NCBI GenBank assembly: GCA_019671005.1
Contig: CM033728.1
Location: 28,781,099-28,845,098, forward strand
Direction: 5' to 3'
DNA: 64,000 nucleotides
Source: Hibiscus mutabilis
Taxonomy: Eukaryota > Streptophyta > Magnoliopsida > Malvales > Malvaceae
Positions 33,682 through 45,436 of the stretch are shown here, piece after piece. The number at the start of each line of letters is the position of its first letter. Position 1 is the first letter of the stretch. The notes below the pieces were generated by a model. The model had not been told where the DNA came from. It made no database searches and saw only the letters and a program-made list of their open reading frames with translations. Position numbers and translations under genes: made by a program.

Positions 33682-35199
33682 CCGAGGCTCCCTTCCTTGC
33701 TTAGTGGGAACGAGAATCTTTCTCTCGTGGGGTATTTACCTCCGTATGTGATCGTGACTTACTTCCGGGATACTAACCTTATATTTCATGGGGTCATCAC
33801 CTCCGTATGATATAAGCGAACATATCCCCCCGAATCAATATCCTAGCAGCAGTTTGGGTACCTTTTACTCTATAAATGAACTGTATATAGTGGCCCCATA
33901 AGAGCCCACCTTTTAGAGCCATACCAGAACTCTATTCATTTAGCAGTAACCCTGTTAGGCTTTGTTTGATTTATTTATGCCTCCGTTTTCTATTTATATT
34001 TCATGTATATATTTTAATTGCTTTAATTTTGGAATTTATTGTTATTTAATTTATTTATTCGATTATTTTCACCGTACTAACTCATTTGTTTTGGTGTTTG
34101 ATTTTTGCATCACATTGGCATGCAATATGTTAATTAGTTATTTTTGCATTGCACCTGCATGAAGTGTTGATTCACGATTGATTCCCAATTTAGAAGGTGT
34201 TCGTGACCGGGAGAAAATCTAGCAATCTAGATACGATTTAAATGCAACATTCAAAGGTTGCGAATAAATCTCGTATGCATGTGGAAATTGTTTTACTGGA
34301 ACCACTTTTGAATCAACATCTTTGCATTTAGACATTAATATTGCATTTAGGGCATACATTTTTCATTCATCATCGCATTGTTGCAGAATAAAGGATAATT
34401 CATTTTCAAGAAACAAAGGATGTCATAGCTGATGAAAATAATGATGAGCTAGATGATCCACAACTACGAGTCAGGTAATGTTTGTAATTCCATATTGGGG
34501 CACCCGAGCACCCTACTTGTAAGCCTACTTGTTGTCATTTGAATAAAAAATGCATTTTTAATAGACATTATTCTATGTATATATCTATCTATTGGGTTCC
34601 CATGTATCAAGTGCAAGAGTGACTTTGATTCTAATCCAAAGATCAATTTTGAGTAGCTCATGTTTATGAGAAAATCGAATGTTGTGAGAATAATGCAAAT
34701 GTGAATATCTTCTGATCTATTTAGGTCAACAGAAGGACAACAAAGAGTGTAATAATGGGAAAATCCCATATACACTTTGAGTAAATTTTCCTTTCAGTCA
34801 TTGTTGTTCAAGGTCCTTAAATGAAGTGATAACCCTAAAACATCTACCACCTGAAGACTGTTTGTTGATATCCATATATGAGAGGACATTTGGTATTCTT
34901 TCATTTCCTTTCACAAGTAAAAAAAAAAAGAAAAAAATATCCATTGTTGTCTCCCTTTGGGCCTGATAATTTCCTTTCAATTAAACTCAAACCAAGGATC
35001 ACCCCACACAAGGGGTAATGAGGGTGAAATTTTGTTTGCAAATGGAAGACATTTGGTTTTGATCTTGCCATGAAGATAATGCCTTATGAATTAGAGGCAA
35101 AAAGTGAGAACAGATGCATTTGATACAAGATTCAGTTTGAGCAAGAGAAACATGTCAAATCAAGTTGAATGCCCTTATTAAGGAAAAAAGAACTTATAC
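33682..35199 (+). other. Tat leader and uncharacterised interior
   Basis: 33682-33960 matches the Tat leader at 63660-63940 ('cagcagtttgggtacc', 'ccttttagagccatacc'). The rest up to 35199 has no readable frame or motif. Confidence 0.6.
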
Positions 35200-36070
35200 G
35201 AGCATAGGGGGGTCAAAATAATCATCTTGGAAAAGAAGTTGAAACTGTTTTGCAAGTCAGAAACGTTAGTCAACTTGCGATGCATTTTTGGATGGGATCC
35301 AGGCATTTATGGGTCGACATGTCTTCTTGAAACTTGTCCGGATGTCAATTAGCTTTCCAACGCATCTTGAAATACCTCAATCGAATATCTAGAACTAAAG
35401 ATATGTCTATTTTAGAGAAGTCAGTGCATGCAAAAATTCATATACATGATTAATACAAGATTTTTGGATAGTTACGAATTTTTAAGATTTTATGTGATTA
35501 TTTGTAATTTAAATCAATATAGGATTCTACAATATATATTAGGATCATATTTATGTAATTATGATTTTATTTTTAGTATTTATTTATTATTAGAAGTTAC
35601 CTATGTAATTAGGAGATTAGATTTCAACATTTATTTATTGTATTTAATTATTAAGTTTAGTAGGATTAGAACTTCTCCAAGGCCTATATAAGGAGGAGAC
35701 ATATCATTTTAAAAACAGACCTTGATTTTGGAAGAAATAAAATTTAGATTACTTTTTGAGTAATTCTTGTTGCAAGTTCTTTGCATTTTCGATATTTTTC
35801 TTTGCAAGTTCACATTTCTGTTTGCCTAATCAATTGCGGTTAGGAGGGTGGGTTAGAGCCTATTATGGTGTTTGCCTAGTCAATTAAGATTAGAAGGGTG
35901 CCTAGGACAACACCATCTATCTCGCCATCATCCATTCATTAGAGATATTCGTGTCGTTTGCAGGTGTTTGCCTATTTAATTATGATTAGGAGGGTGCCAA
36001 GGACAAATCTACCCACACCACCACTATCATATTCATCCATTTATTCCAAAAAATTCATGTCATATTCATC
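35200..36070 (+). repeat. Probable LTR fragment with TATA box
   Basis: Has the look of an LTR: 'ccaaggcctatataaggagg' with a TATA box at 35684-35693, followed by twofold 'tttgcctaatcaattgcggttaggagggtg' type repeats at 35820-36000. Borders and duplication could not be fixed; it may be a separate insertion in the Tat interior. Confidence 0.45.
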
Positions 36071-37369
36071 AATCAACTTCCTTTAAATACGTTCTCCACT
36101 GTATCGTATCAAGAACAGTGAAAGAAAAGTTTATGCTGAAAGAGCCAACCGAATCAAGGTGAAAGTTGTCAAAAGATGAATAAATTAAAAGTGAAAGCAC
36201 TAAGTTCAAAAGTGCAATATATATATATGTATGTGTGTGTGTGGGATCATCCATTCAAATGAATCTCTATCTAAAAGAGCCTTGGAGGATTGATCATTTT
36301 TAAAAAGAATCATGCATCAATGCCCAATGAGGATGCAAGTTGGACCAAAGCTACATGTTCCTAAACTAGAGGAAAGTAAATGAACTCTAGGGTGAAAACT
36401 CAAAAAATGGGCAATCTAGAGAGATCCAAAGAAAAAAAATAAAAGAGCATTTTATCTGAGCATATCCAAATCAAACAATGTAGAAATGATCCTTGCTTTA
36501 ATCATCCTTAAACACTTATTTGAGCCTATTTATCCTTTTTATCATAACCGTGAGCCATAGCCTACATTAGAAGCTCTAAAGAACATTTTGATCATACATG
36601 TATATCTGAGTTAGATTAGTTTGTCTTCAGAATACATCCCTCCTATCAGGGTTAACCTTTCTTCAAGGATTGCTAGACTTTTTATGCTTGATTGAGATAA
36701 AAAAGTGGGAAGGATGGGCATGGTGACTTTGTGAGCTAAAGAGAGCCACTTCAGAATACATCCCGCCTATTAGGGTTAACCTTTCACGAAAGCCTAGTAG
36801 ATTGGAAGGGACTTCACACATGCATATATCACCACAAAATTCGAGACCCTTTAAACATAAGCTTCACTTGTGTTGATCGTTGTCAATTTGGTTCAAATCC
36901 GCTATTGTACTTGATATTCGGGACATCTAATCTAGCTTGATATATTCATGATTTGAAAAGAAATCTATTTTTCCTTAATAAGCATCTCACATTGAAAGAT
37001 AGAGAAAGTAGATTGACTTTATAGTGAAACAAAAGATTTATTTGTATTACTTTAAAAAGGAGTTTCAAACATGTACCTGAAACAAATGTTCCTTCTGATT
37101 GCACGAGAAAAGGCTGTCTCGACTGAAGAAAGCCTATTTGAACATCATATGAACTATATTCTTAAGAAAATCTCGAACCAGAATTTGAAAAAAGACCAAG
37201 GACTTGATATGACTAGTAGAAGTCAGGGCATCTCTTTAAAATCCAAATAATTGATAAATGAATTGCATGTCACATTCATGAAATCATCGTGCATTTAGAT
37301 TAAGTGCATACATTACTCATAAAGTTAGGTGCATCCATGATAAGTGCATTTACTTTACTTATACACGAA
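36071..37369 (+). other. Tat interior without readable genes
   Basis: Contains a duplicated 50-base block, 'cttcagaatacatccc.cctat.agggttaacctttc', at about 36617-36662 and 36750-36790. Otherwise AT-rich without frames. Confidence 0.5.
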
Positions 37370-38540
37370 AATAGGTTCAATAAAGATGAAAAGAACCTCT
37401 AAGATTGAAAAAGATAAAAAACGGTGAACCCTCAAGCATGGAGAAAGCAAAATATGAACATCCTCAACAGTAGAGGAAGTCAAAGATGAAAAAAGCCTAA
37501 CAAAAAGTTGAAACCTCAAGATGTAGGATAACAACAACAACACAAAAAAATAGAACAAAAGAAAATAGATGAAAATGGTTCAATTATAAATGAATGTCTA
37601 ATGATGAAAATTTTGCTTTTTGTAGAAATGGCGAACCCTCAAGAATGGAGGAAGCAGAACCAACGAAGGAGTTGAAACCTCAAGATGGAGGATAACAACA
37701 CCCAACACCAAATGTCGAACCCTCAAGATGGAGGAAGCCAAACCAACAAGGGAGTTGAAACCTTAAGATGGAGGATAACAACACAAAATGGCGAACCCTC
37801 AAGAATGGAGGAAGCCGAACCCACAAAGAAGTTGAAACCTCAAGATTGAGGATAACAACACCCAACACCAAATGGAAAACCCTCAAGATGGAGGAAATCA
37901 AACTAACAAAGGAGTTGAAACCTCAAGACAGAGGATAACAACACCAAATGGTAAACCCTGAAGATAGAGGAAGCTGAACCAACAAAGGAGTTGAAACCTC
38001 AAGATGGAGGATAACAACACCAAATGGTGAACCCTCAAGATGGAGAAAGCTTAACCAACAAAGTAGTTGAAACCTTAAGATGGAGAAAGCTTAACCAACA
38101 AAGTAGTTGAAACCTCAAGATGGAGGATAACAACACCAAATGGTGAACCCTTAATATGGAGGAAGCCAAACCAACAAAGGAGTTGAAACCTCAAGATGGG
38201 GGATAACAACACCAATGGCGAACCCTCAAGATGGAGGAAGCCGAACCAACAAAGGAGTTGAAACCTCAAGATAGAGGATAACAACACCCAACACCACATG
38301 GAGAAGCCTCGAGAATGGATGAAGCTGAACCAACAAAAAAGTTGAAACCTCAAGGTGGAGGATAAGTACAACAAAAAAGATAAGAGAAGCACAAAACAAC
38401 AAAAATTTGAAGCATTTAATTTTCAAAGTTCCAACGCCTTAAGATGGATGAGCATTTAATTTTCAAAGTTCCAATGACTCAAGATGGAGAAGCATTTAAT
38501 TTATAAGTTTCAACGCCTCAAAATAGAGGAGCAATTTTCG
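37370..38540 (+). repeat. ~76-bp tandem array in the 3' region of the Tat element
   Basis: About twelve units, each with 'gaaccctcaagatggagga', 'agccgaaccaacaaaggag' and 'ttgaaacctcaagatggagg' followed by 'ataacaacacc'. Unit starts lie near 37629, 37706, 37789, 37875, 37950, 38026, 38141, 38216 and 38300, so spacing is mostly 75-86 bases. A half-unit periodicity is also present because 'cctcaagatggagg' occurs twice per unit. Arrays at this place in Tat/Ogre elements are known to seed satellite DNA. Confidence 0.9.
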
Positions 38541-39455
38541 AATTCATTTTTCTTTTTTCAGAAAGTTGTAATATTTTGGAGTACAAATCTAAACCCTAGA
38601 CCATGTAACATTGGATTTAAAAATCAATGCAAATAAAATATGAACAAAAATTTTAGAGGTATCTTTTTTTTAGTTTTTTCTGAAGATAAAGGCTAGGGTT
38701 TTACATTTCAGTCTTGGGCCGCTATTGTATGCAATGGCCGAGGATGTGCCACCAATAAATGGCACCGTGGATGTCTTCCTATTTAGGTCCTTTCACTTTT
38801 CAAAGGATTTAAAAAAAGAAAAGGGTTTTTTGGTCTTTTTGTTTTCCCTAAATTCAGGTGAGCATGAGTTGTTCTTAGATGTTTGGGTTGAGATCGATTT
38901 TAGAAGGAAAATGGGTTCCATTTAGGCTGGATTTTCCAAATTTTGGTGCCGTTTAGCGACGGCTGGCGGTTGAGCTTCGTCAAAATCTGGAAACACACGA
39001 CGGTTTTTGGGTTCACCACGGTGGAGATGAAGAACACTCAACATGTTATTGTTTTCTTATTTAAGAGCATTTGGATTTTTTTGGAATGAGGTGTAGAAAT
39101 GTTTTTTTTAATTTATCTTATATAGTACACAGTTTTGAAAATGAGTTATTTAAGCTTTTAAATCCCTCAGCCCTTTCATTTTCATTTCCACAGCCCTCCA
39201 TGTTTTAAAAGTTTTGATTTTGGTCCGCTTTTCATTATTCAGTGTTATTTCCTTCTTTTTTCTCCCTAGATTTTTTTTATTTTATTTTGGTCCGAGAACC
39301 AATGATTTAATCACCCATTTGGGCTCTAACCTTTATATTTTTTTAATTTTAGCACTGTCATTTGTTTATTTATTCAATGTGATCTTGGGATTGTTCATGT
39401 GATTTGATGTATTTTCTTGCGTTATGTTTATGTTTTTATGTGTTCATGTACATAT

Positions 39456-39486
<31 letters not shown>

Positions 39487-40033
39487 TGTAATGTATATAT
39501 TATTTATGAGTTGCTTTATATATGTATGTATTTATATACATTTATTTATGCTCTATGTTTCTTTCCTTTATTAATTTGTGTTATCATATATATTTGTTTA
39601 TGCATTTTATTTTGTATCATATAGATTAGGTCTCAATGTTCTGATATCCTAATGGGAGTGTAGTCCCGAGCTATTCGAGTGTCATCTCCTTTGGTATCGT
39701 GAGAAACGAGATGTTACTTCTTTGTATTGCATTCATGCATTTTAGGGATTATTAATTAAATTTTGTCGAATTTAAATTTTTCTTTGCAAATACGATGCGA
39801 ACCCTTAGGTACCAATTGTTGGGCGTGCTGGGGGTGTGAACCCTTCCCCACACGTAACCAACTCCCGAAACTATTTTTCTCTAGTTACCTTTTGGTGTCT
39901 AGTCTACCTTATCCAAGTGACCGGTGGCTACTCCCCAACCTTTATTTAAAAACATGAGTTTCTTCAAGAAACCCCCCGAAACCAAATTTTTTTAAGACAA
40001 AAATGAAAACTTTCAGATTTATTAGTCGCTACA
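38536..40033 (+). repeat. 3' LTR of the Tat/Ogre-like element, 5'-truncated
   Basis: Aligns with 29267-30686; the first ~660 bases of the LTR are missing at the junction with the tandem array. Contains (AT)n at 39463-39485 and ends 'attagtcgctaca'. Confidence 0.8.
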
Positions 40034-40396
40034 ATGGACTGAAAACCTTGAATTCTTTGATAGAGATCACCTAGAAGGTGGCTGTGATCTTTCAACAAGA
40101 TAGATTAGCCCTTGCCGTAATAACTCTCTAACGGGACAAGAGTAATACAAGTTAACCTATTTTTTGGGGACCTCTGCCTCTTTATATAGTTGATTATTCA
40201 ATCAACTATAAAGTATTTATAACTCTGTCTCTCATCAAATTATAAATACAACTTATGGTATCTACACTTTTATTTCCAAGATAATTTAATACCTATGACA
40301 CGCCTAAAATAATTGATCACTTAATTTTGTGTCATACTTTATAATAGCATCATACATTATGCATAAGTGCCCACAATTACATATTTTAATCCGACA
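40034..40396 (-). repeat. Copia LTR, second part
   Basis: On the minus strand it begins TGTCGGATTAAAATATG at 40396 right after a Copia-type polypurine tract. It has a TATA box (actatataaa, minus strand, 40181-40190). It continues across the Tat insertion into 28498-28608. Confidence 0.75.
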
Positions 40397-40415
40397 ATCT
40401 CCCACTTGAGCAAAA
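40397..40415 (-). other. Copia polypurine tract and end of interior
   Basis: Minus strand reads ttttgctcaagtgggagat, the usual end of Copia interiors ('caagtgggaga') before the 3' LTR. The Copia interior beyond it is cut by the gypsy LTR starting at 40416. Confidence 0.8.
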
Positions 40416-40644
40416 TGTAATGCCTCGAATTTGAGCCTAGATGTTAGCTAGCTAGATTAGACGGTTTAGGGGAACTAGATTAGGCGATTCGAGCTAGTTT
40501 CGGGAATTAATTCAAAATAAATTATTTTTGGCTAAAATAAAATATAGAAAAATATTATAAAATGTTTAATTAATATTAAAAGGGTTTTGGAAAACTCAAT
40601 TTGAAGAAATAAAATCAGATTTTGGGACATTTTGGTCTGGTGAC
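40416..40644 (+). repeat. Gypsy LTR, first part (split by the Athila locus)
   Basis: Starts TGTAATGCCTCG, a typical gypsy LTR start. It breaks at GTGAC (40640-40644) and resumes at 58805 with the duplicated GTGAC; 'ggtctggtgac' and 'gtgactaaaatgtaaag' join naturally. Confidence 0.8.
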
Positions 40645-42194
40645 TGTTGCGCGTAATAAGTGCTACGCAAATGTGCAAGTATACACGTCGCAAGTTATAG
40701 TATAAAAGATATCGTCTCCACAGGGATTGGTGCTACTTCAAGAATCTAGTCTCTTGCACTGTAAAAAGTAAAAACACAAGTAAAGGATTATAGAAGTTTT
40801 AACTAATAACTAAACTAGAGAGCAATTAAGTAAATGAAAATATGAATTCAAATGAGAGAGAGATAGGCCAGGTTATCGTGAGTTGAGCTGTGATAGCCGA
40901 TTGGATCGTCTTGGTAAAAGAGTGCACGGGCAACTCAGTTTACGTGGCAACTTGCACAACGGGGTTGCCTTGGCAACTAATCGATGGTTGTCTGGGCAAC
41001 TAGTTGGGCAACTACTTGGGCGTGTGGGCAACAACCTTCAAGGTTCAGCAAAGCGTTCTTCAATGGTTTCTTCTTATCCCTAAGTCGAAACTCTAGCTAC
41101 TTGTGCATGCCTTGACAATACATCCCTGCGTGAATCAAGGGTGAACAACAACCAATCTTGCGCTCCTCTTAGCCGTTGAAATCCTTAACTTATTACTAAG
41201 CCGGATTAATCTTCACCATCAATAGATTGAATAAAGATCATATTCATTTGTTTATTGAATCTAACTCTCCCGATATTAGATAAATAGATGTAATCACGAG
41301 ATCCTCTCCTAATTCACTCGCAAACAAGAATAAGAACCAAGAATGAATAAACCTTGAATAGAAAAGTGCAAACTCTTATTACCTAAACAAAAACCAATAG
41401 TTTCTCACAACCACAAAACACAATAACCATAGCCAATTAGATTTAGTTCATGGCTAGGTTCCAAAGAAACACAAGATAAACAATCCCTAGCATGAACCCA
41501 ATCGAACAAGGAAGAAAAGATGAAGCTTGTCGAAAATCCCTTGCCCTAGATGGTTGCCAAAAATTCCCCTTGCTTCCTCTCTTGGACTTGTCGAAATTTC
41601 CCCTCTTGCTCTCTCTATAGTTGTCGAAATATCCTTGCTATTTATAGGGCTAGGCCAAAGTCCTTTGAGGAGGAGTTTGAGTTGGAATTAAATTATCTTT
41701 AAAGAATATAATTCTTTATTATAATTTTATTCCTATTAGAACTTCTCCTATCTTCTTGGAATTTAATTCTTCTTTAATCTCTGCATGGCAATCAAATTCC
41801 TTTGGGCTTGGGCCTTGCTCCATGTCATCTTGGGCTTGTAAAGTCATTAATTTCAACATCCCTATTGCATTTTCTCTTTGTCGACAATTGCCATGGCAAC
41901 TGGCTCGGCGTCTCCTTCATGCATTGCCCTGGCAACTAGCTCGGCATATCCTTCATGCATTACCCTGGCAACTAGCTCGGCATTGCTTTGGCAAGTGGTC
42001 CTGCACATACACACACAAAGCACACCAAAGCAACATCTTTTCCACAAAAACTACCAAGTTATGTAATCAAGCTCAACGATGGAAGGAAACATGGATTAAT
42101 GCATGAATGGCTAACTATGCAACTAATATGAGCCTAAGTCTAACAATAATATGAGTAAAAAGGGTAAGAAAATAGTACTTTTGAACACTTATCA
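40645..42194 (-). repeat. Left Athila LTR (3' LTR of copy 1)
   Basis: 1550 bp, TGTTGCGCG to CACTTATCA on the + strand. Minus-strand TATA box (CTATAAATAG) lies at about 41636-41647. It contains TTGCCNNGGCAA dyads at 40965-40976, 41888-41899 and 41924-41935 and imperfect ones near 41960 and 41984. Confidence 0.93.
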
Positions 42195-42206
42195 CACCCC
42201 CAAACT
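42195..42206 (-). other. Athila polypurine tract, copy 1
   Basis: Minus strand agtttgggggtg next to the LTR end; an identical tract lies at 50242-50253. Confidence 0.85.
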
Positions 42207-43052
42207 CGAACTATTGCTTGTCCTCAAGCAATGCAAACTCATAATTACCTGCCAAGACTTCAATTTTCACAAACTTAGCTTTGAACTTGATTTCAATTCT
42301 CTGAACCGAGGCACAAAGTATGATTGGCTTTTTATTTTTCGGAAAACTGAGGAGTTACTCGGAATCAAACTATAATGCTTGTGAGTGTGTGCGGAGTTGT
42401 GTGCAAGTTGATTTTTTGGATTCTATGCAAACAAGAGGTTTTCAAATTACTTCATTGGGTTCTTTTTAACATGTTTTAACTAGAGCCAGTGTTGGGCACC
42501 TCTAGTGTTTTGTTTTTAGTTTTCTTAAGTTAATTTATTCGACTAGAGCGGTTTTCGGCACCTCTAGCTATCAAATTTTTTTAACACATACTAGAGCCAG
42601 TTTCGGGCACCTCTTGCTAATTTTTTAAAACATACTAGAGCCAATTTTGGGCACCTCTAGCATTCATCCAATTTTTATTCTAATCCCCCAATTTGTTAAT
42701 TATCAACCTAAGTTCACTAGAATTCCTTAAATCAATCAAACCACAACAATGTTTCATCAAATTTAGCATCATAGTAAAATTCTAAGTTTTTCCATGGTTA
42801 TCCTAGAATAAAAATTCTATCAATTATGTGCATTGGCAAAGTCATCATCGAATATTCATCAAATCTAAGCAATTCTTGTTCCAATTAAAGGCATGACAAG
42901 CAATTTATGTATCCTAACTGTAATACTTAAGATGAATGTAACTAAACATGGTAACTACTAATAACAATCCCCCCCAAACTTGAGTGAGGCATTGTCCTCA
43001 ATGCATGCATAAAAATAACGAGAAAAATAAAAATAAAAATGCATACGAGGAC
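42207..43052 (-). other. Athila 3' untranslated region, copy 1
   Basis: No coding potential. It contains four ~50-base repeats (42480-42665) with the core 'ctagagccagtttcgggcacctct' in slightly different forms. The duplicate is 50254-51100. Confidence 0.8.
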
Positions 43053-43295
43053 TTACTCCGAGAGTTCGTCATCGTAGATGATTAGTTTCCTTTTGGTCGA
43101 TGTCTTGATTCTCTTGCTTGAACGCGATGGTTGTTTTCTTGTTGCTGGGATGTCTTTAGCTTTGGTTGCCGTGGCATCAGCTTGTCTGCGAGCGATGTAG
43201 GTTGCCGCGGCATCTTCTTCATTGGTTGCCGGGGCAAGGATCTTGGCAGTAAATTTCCTTAGCGTAGTAGTTGTGAGTCTTGTTGTGAAAAACAA
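43053..43295 (-). CDS. Small basic ORF downstream of integrase, copy 1
   Basis: 80 codons, present with only four residue changes at 51101-51343. The C-terminal half is Lys/Arg/Ser-rich (SRSSKRIKTSTKRKLI) and ends in an acidic DDELSE. The centre is built largely from the TTGCCNNGGCAA dyad read in frame (ATNEEDAAATYI, ADATATKAKD). It could be the 3' end of pol after a frameshift or an extra ORF; I do not recognise it. It lies about 160 bases beyond the integrase tail. Confidence 0.4.
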   Translation of the reverse strand: MFFTTRLTTTTLRKFTAKILAPATNEEDAAATYIARRQADATATKAKDIPATRKQPSRSSKRIKTSTKRKLIIYDDELSE

Positions 43296-43434
43296 AACAA
43301 AGAAAACCTGAAAACTAAAGATAATGAAGAAAAATAAAATATCTCCTAAAAATAAAAATAAAAATGAAAATAAAAATAAAAAGAAAAAGAAAATATTGAA
43401 AGGAGAGCATGCTCATGCATCTCCCAACTTGACC

Positions 43435-44664
43435 ACTTCTTTGTTACGTTCCAAATGGGCACCATTGTAGTGCTTCAATCTTTGTCCATTAACTTTGAAT
43501 TCATGGTTGTCAGAGATGGACTTGATTATCACAGCACCATGGGAGAATGGTTTGACGACTTGAATGGTCCCGACCATCTTGATTTCAGCTTTCCCGGAAA
43601 AGTTTTAGCCGAGAATTGAATAGGAGAACTAGTTGCCCTGGCGTGAATTGCCGTGGCAATAGTTTCTTGTCGTGCCATCGCTTTGTTTTCTCCTTGTAGA
43701 TTCGTGCATTGTTATAGGCGAGTGCACGAAATTCTTCTATCTCATTGAGGTCCATCAAACGCTTTTGTCCGGCACTTTCCCAATCCATATTCACAGTCTT
43801 GATCGCCCATTACGCCTTGTGCTCGATTTCCACCGGTAGATGACATGTTTTACCATAGACAAGTCGGAAGGGGGACATACCTAAGGGTGTTTTGAATACA
43901 GTGCGATATGCCCAAAGTGCGTCATCTAGTCTTAATGACCAATCCTTCCTTGAGGGATTTACTACTTTCTCGAGTATTCCTTTCAACTTCCGGTTGGAAA
44001 TTTCTGCTTGCCCGTTGGTTTGTGGGTGATATGCCGTGGCGATCTTGTGTGATATGCCGAAGCGTTGCAACATCTTGGCAATTAGTCTGTTGTCAAAGTG
44101 CTTGCCTTCGTCGCTGATAATTGCTCTCGGCATCCCAAACCGTGTAAATATGTTTTTCTGCAAGAATCGTTGCACGGTCTTGGAATCGTTGTTGGGAACT
44201 GCAGCTGCCTCAACCCATTTAGACACGTAGTCGACGGCAAGTAGAATGTAGAGGTTGCCGAATGAAGATGGAAGGTCCCATAAAATCGATCCCCATACAT
44301 CGAACAATTCCATCTCAATGATGTTCGGGTGGCATCTCATGTCGTCTAGAGATATTGCCCGTCCTCTGGCAACGATCACATTGCTTGTAAAAGTCTTGGG
44401 CATCTTTGTACAATGTTGGCCAATACAACCCGGATTGCAAAACTTTGGCCGCGGTACGAGTTCCTCCAAAATGTCCTCCATAGGGTGAAGAATGGCATTG
44501 TCGGAGTACATTCTGTTGCTCTTCTTCAGGGACACATTAGCGTATAACTTGATATGCACATTGTTTAAACAAAAGAGGCTCATCCCAAAAGTAATGCTTA
44601 GCATCATGGCGGAACCGCTTCTTCCCTTGGTGAGTAATGCCATAAGGAAAAATACCACAAACAA
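43435..44664 (-). pseudogene. Athila integrase, copy 1
   Basis: Reads in pieces: zinc-domain relics at 44664-44360, catalytic core at about 44330-43810 with the second Asp in IISDEGKHF and the Glu in NGQAEISN, then YRTVFKTPLGMSPFRLVYGK. A TAA follows EHKA, and the tail MNMDWESAGQKRLMDLNEIE continues at 43794. Two small deletions near 44270-44335 (compare 52310-52385) break the frame that is open in copy 2. Confidence 0.9.
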
Positions 44665-44974
44665 GGAAGTTAACTAAATCCGCGTACCAGGGTATTGCCG
44701 AGGCATGTGCTACCGTGGTGACTGCTACCAAAATTTCTGAGGCGTGCGCGTCAAAGGCTGCTACGGCATCGAGAGTTGCCGAGGCATGTGCATCCATAGT
44801 TGCCGAGGTGTCAAAGGTTACCGAGGCGTCGAAGGTTTCCGAGGAGTCAAGGGTTGCCGAGGCGTCGAGGGTTGCCGAGGCAACTAAAATTTGTTCATTC
44901 GGGAATGCATCACATATCTCTAGATCTGCGTCCTCCTCCATATTGCGTTCCAAACGTGATAAGTGATCGGCCAC
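44537..44974 (-). pseudogene. RNase H-integrase linker with expanded A-S-A-T repeat, copy 1
   Basis: Starts MADHLSRLERNMEEDADLEI and ends YFWDEPLLFKQCAYQVIR, both normal for Athila pol. Between them, residues 32-90 are an expansion of Ala-Ser-Ala-Thr-Leu-Asp type units, seven or eight in number, where the family has a short linker. At DNA level it is a chain of 'gttgccgaggc(a/g)tcgagg' units, the same dyad found all over the element. Confidence 0.85.
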
Positions 44975-45043
44975 TTGATTTTCTGTTCCTTTCTTGTCCT
45001 TAATTTCAATATCAAATTCTTGTAAAAGTAATATCCAACGAAT

Positions 45044-45436
45044 CTAACGAGGTTTAGCATCCTTTTTAGCAAATAAGTATTTGATTGCCGAATGGTCCGT
45101 ATGAACAATTACCTTTGTACCAATTAAATAGGATCGGAACTTGTCAAATGCGAAAACTACAGCTAGTAACTCTTTCTCCGTTGTTGTGTAATTCACTTGA
45201 GCGCCATTAAGACTTTTACTAGCGTAGTATATCACATGGAAGGTCTTACCTGTGCGTTGGCCTAGGACTGCTCCTACCGCGAAATCACTTGCATCACACA
45301 TGAGCTCAAAAGGTAGCGTCCAATCTGGTGGAACGACAATGGGTGCCGAGGCAAGCTTTTTCTTTAGGGTTTCAAATGCTTGAGTGCAAGAATCATCAAA
45401 ATCGAAGACTCTATCCTGTTCAAGCAGATTACACAA
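45044..45436 (-). pseudogene. Athila RNase H, copy 1
   Basis: Contains the Asp of FELMCDASDFAVGAVLGQR, the Glu of TTTEKELLAVVFAFDKF and the Asp of VIVHTDHSAIKYLFAKKD, the catalytic set. It ends at a TAG after KPR, which both copies share. Confidence 0.93.

Larger units (their letters stand above)
28609..40033 (+). mobile_element. Tat/Ogre-like Ty3 retrotransposon, decayed, with insertions
   Basis: 5' LTR 28609-30686 and 3' LTR 38536-40033 share about 1.4 kb and both end 'ttattagtcgctaca'. The 5' LTR is followed by a degraded primer site of the 'cggcgactccactgggga' type seen intact at 63484. The leader at 30687-30872 plus 33682-33960 matches the leader after 63502. A 76-bp tandem array sits near the 3' end, a habit of this lineage. 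No gag or pol can be read: the interior without its inserted solo LTR is only about 5 kb and appears non-coding, so this is a non-autonomous or deleted copy. Confidence 0.8.

Noticed and set aside
37680..38426. Minus-strand Leu/Phe-rich ORFs that look membrane-spanning
   Set aside because: They are translations of the 76-bp tandem array with no start context; hydrophobicity follows from the repeat.
37370..38540. Regularly spaced repeats resembling a CRISPR array
   Set aside because: Units are contiguous and the 'spacers' are repeats too; the setting is a plant retrotransposon.
44715..44966. Plus-strand ORF MVTATKISEACASKAATASR
   Set aside because: Antisense shadow of the repeated linker in Athila pol; GC-rich repeats leave several frames open.
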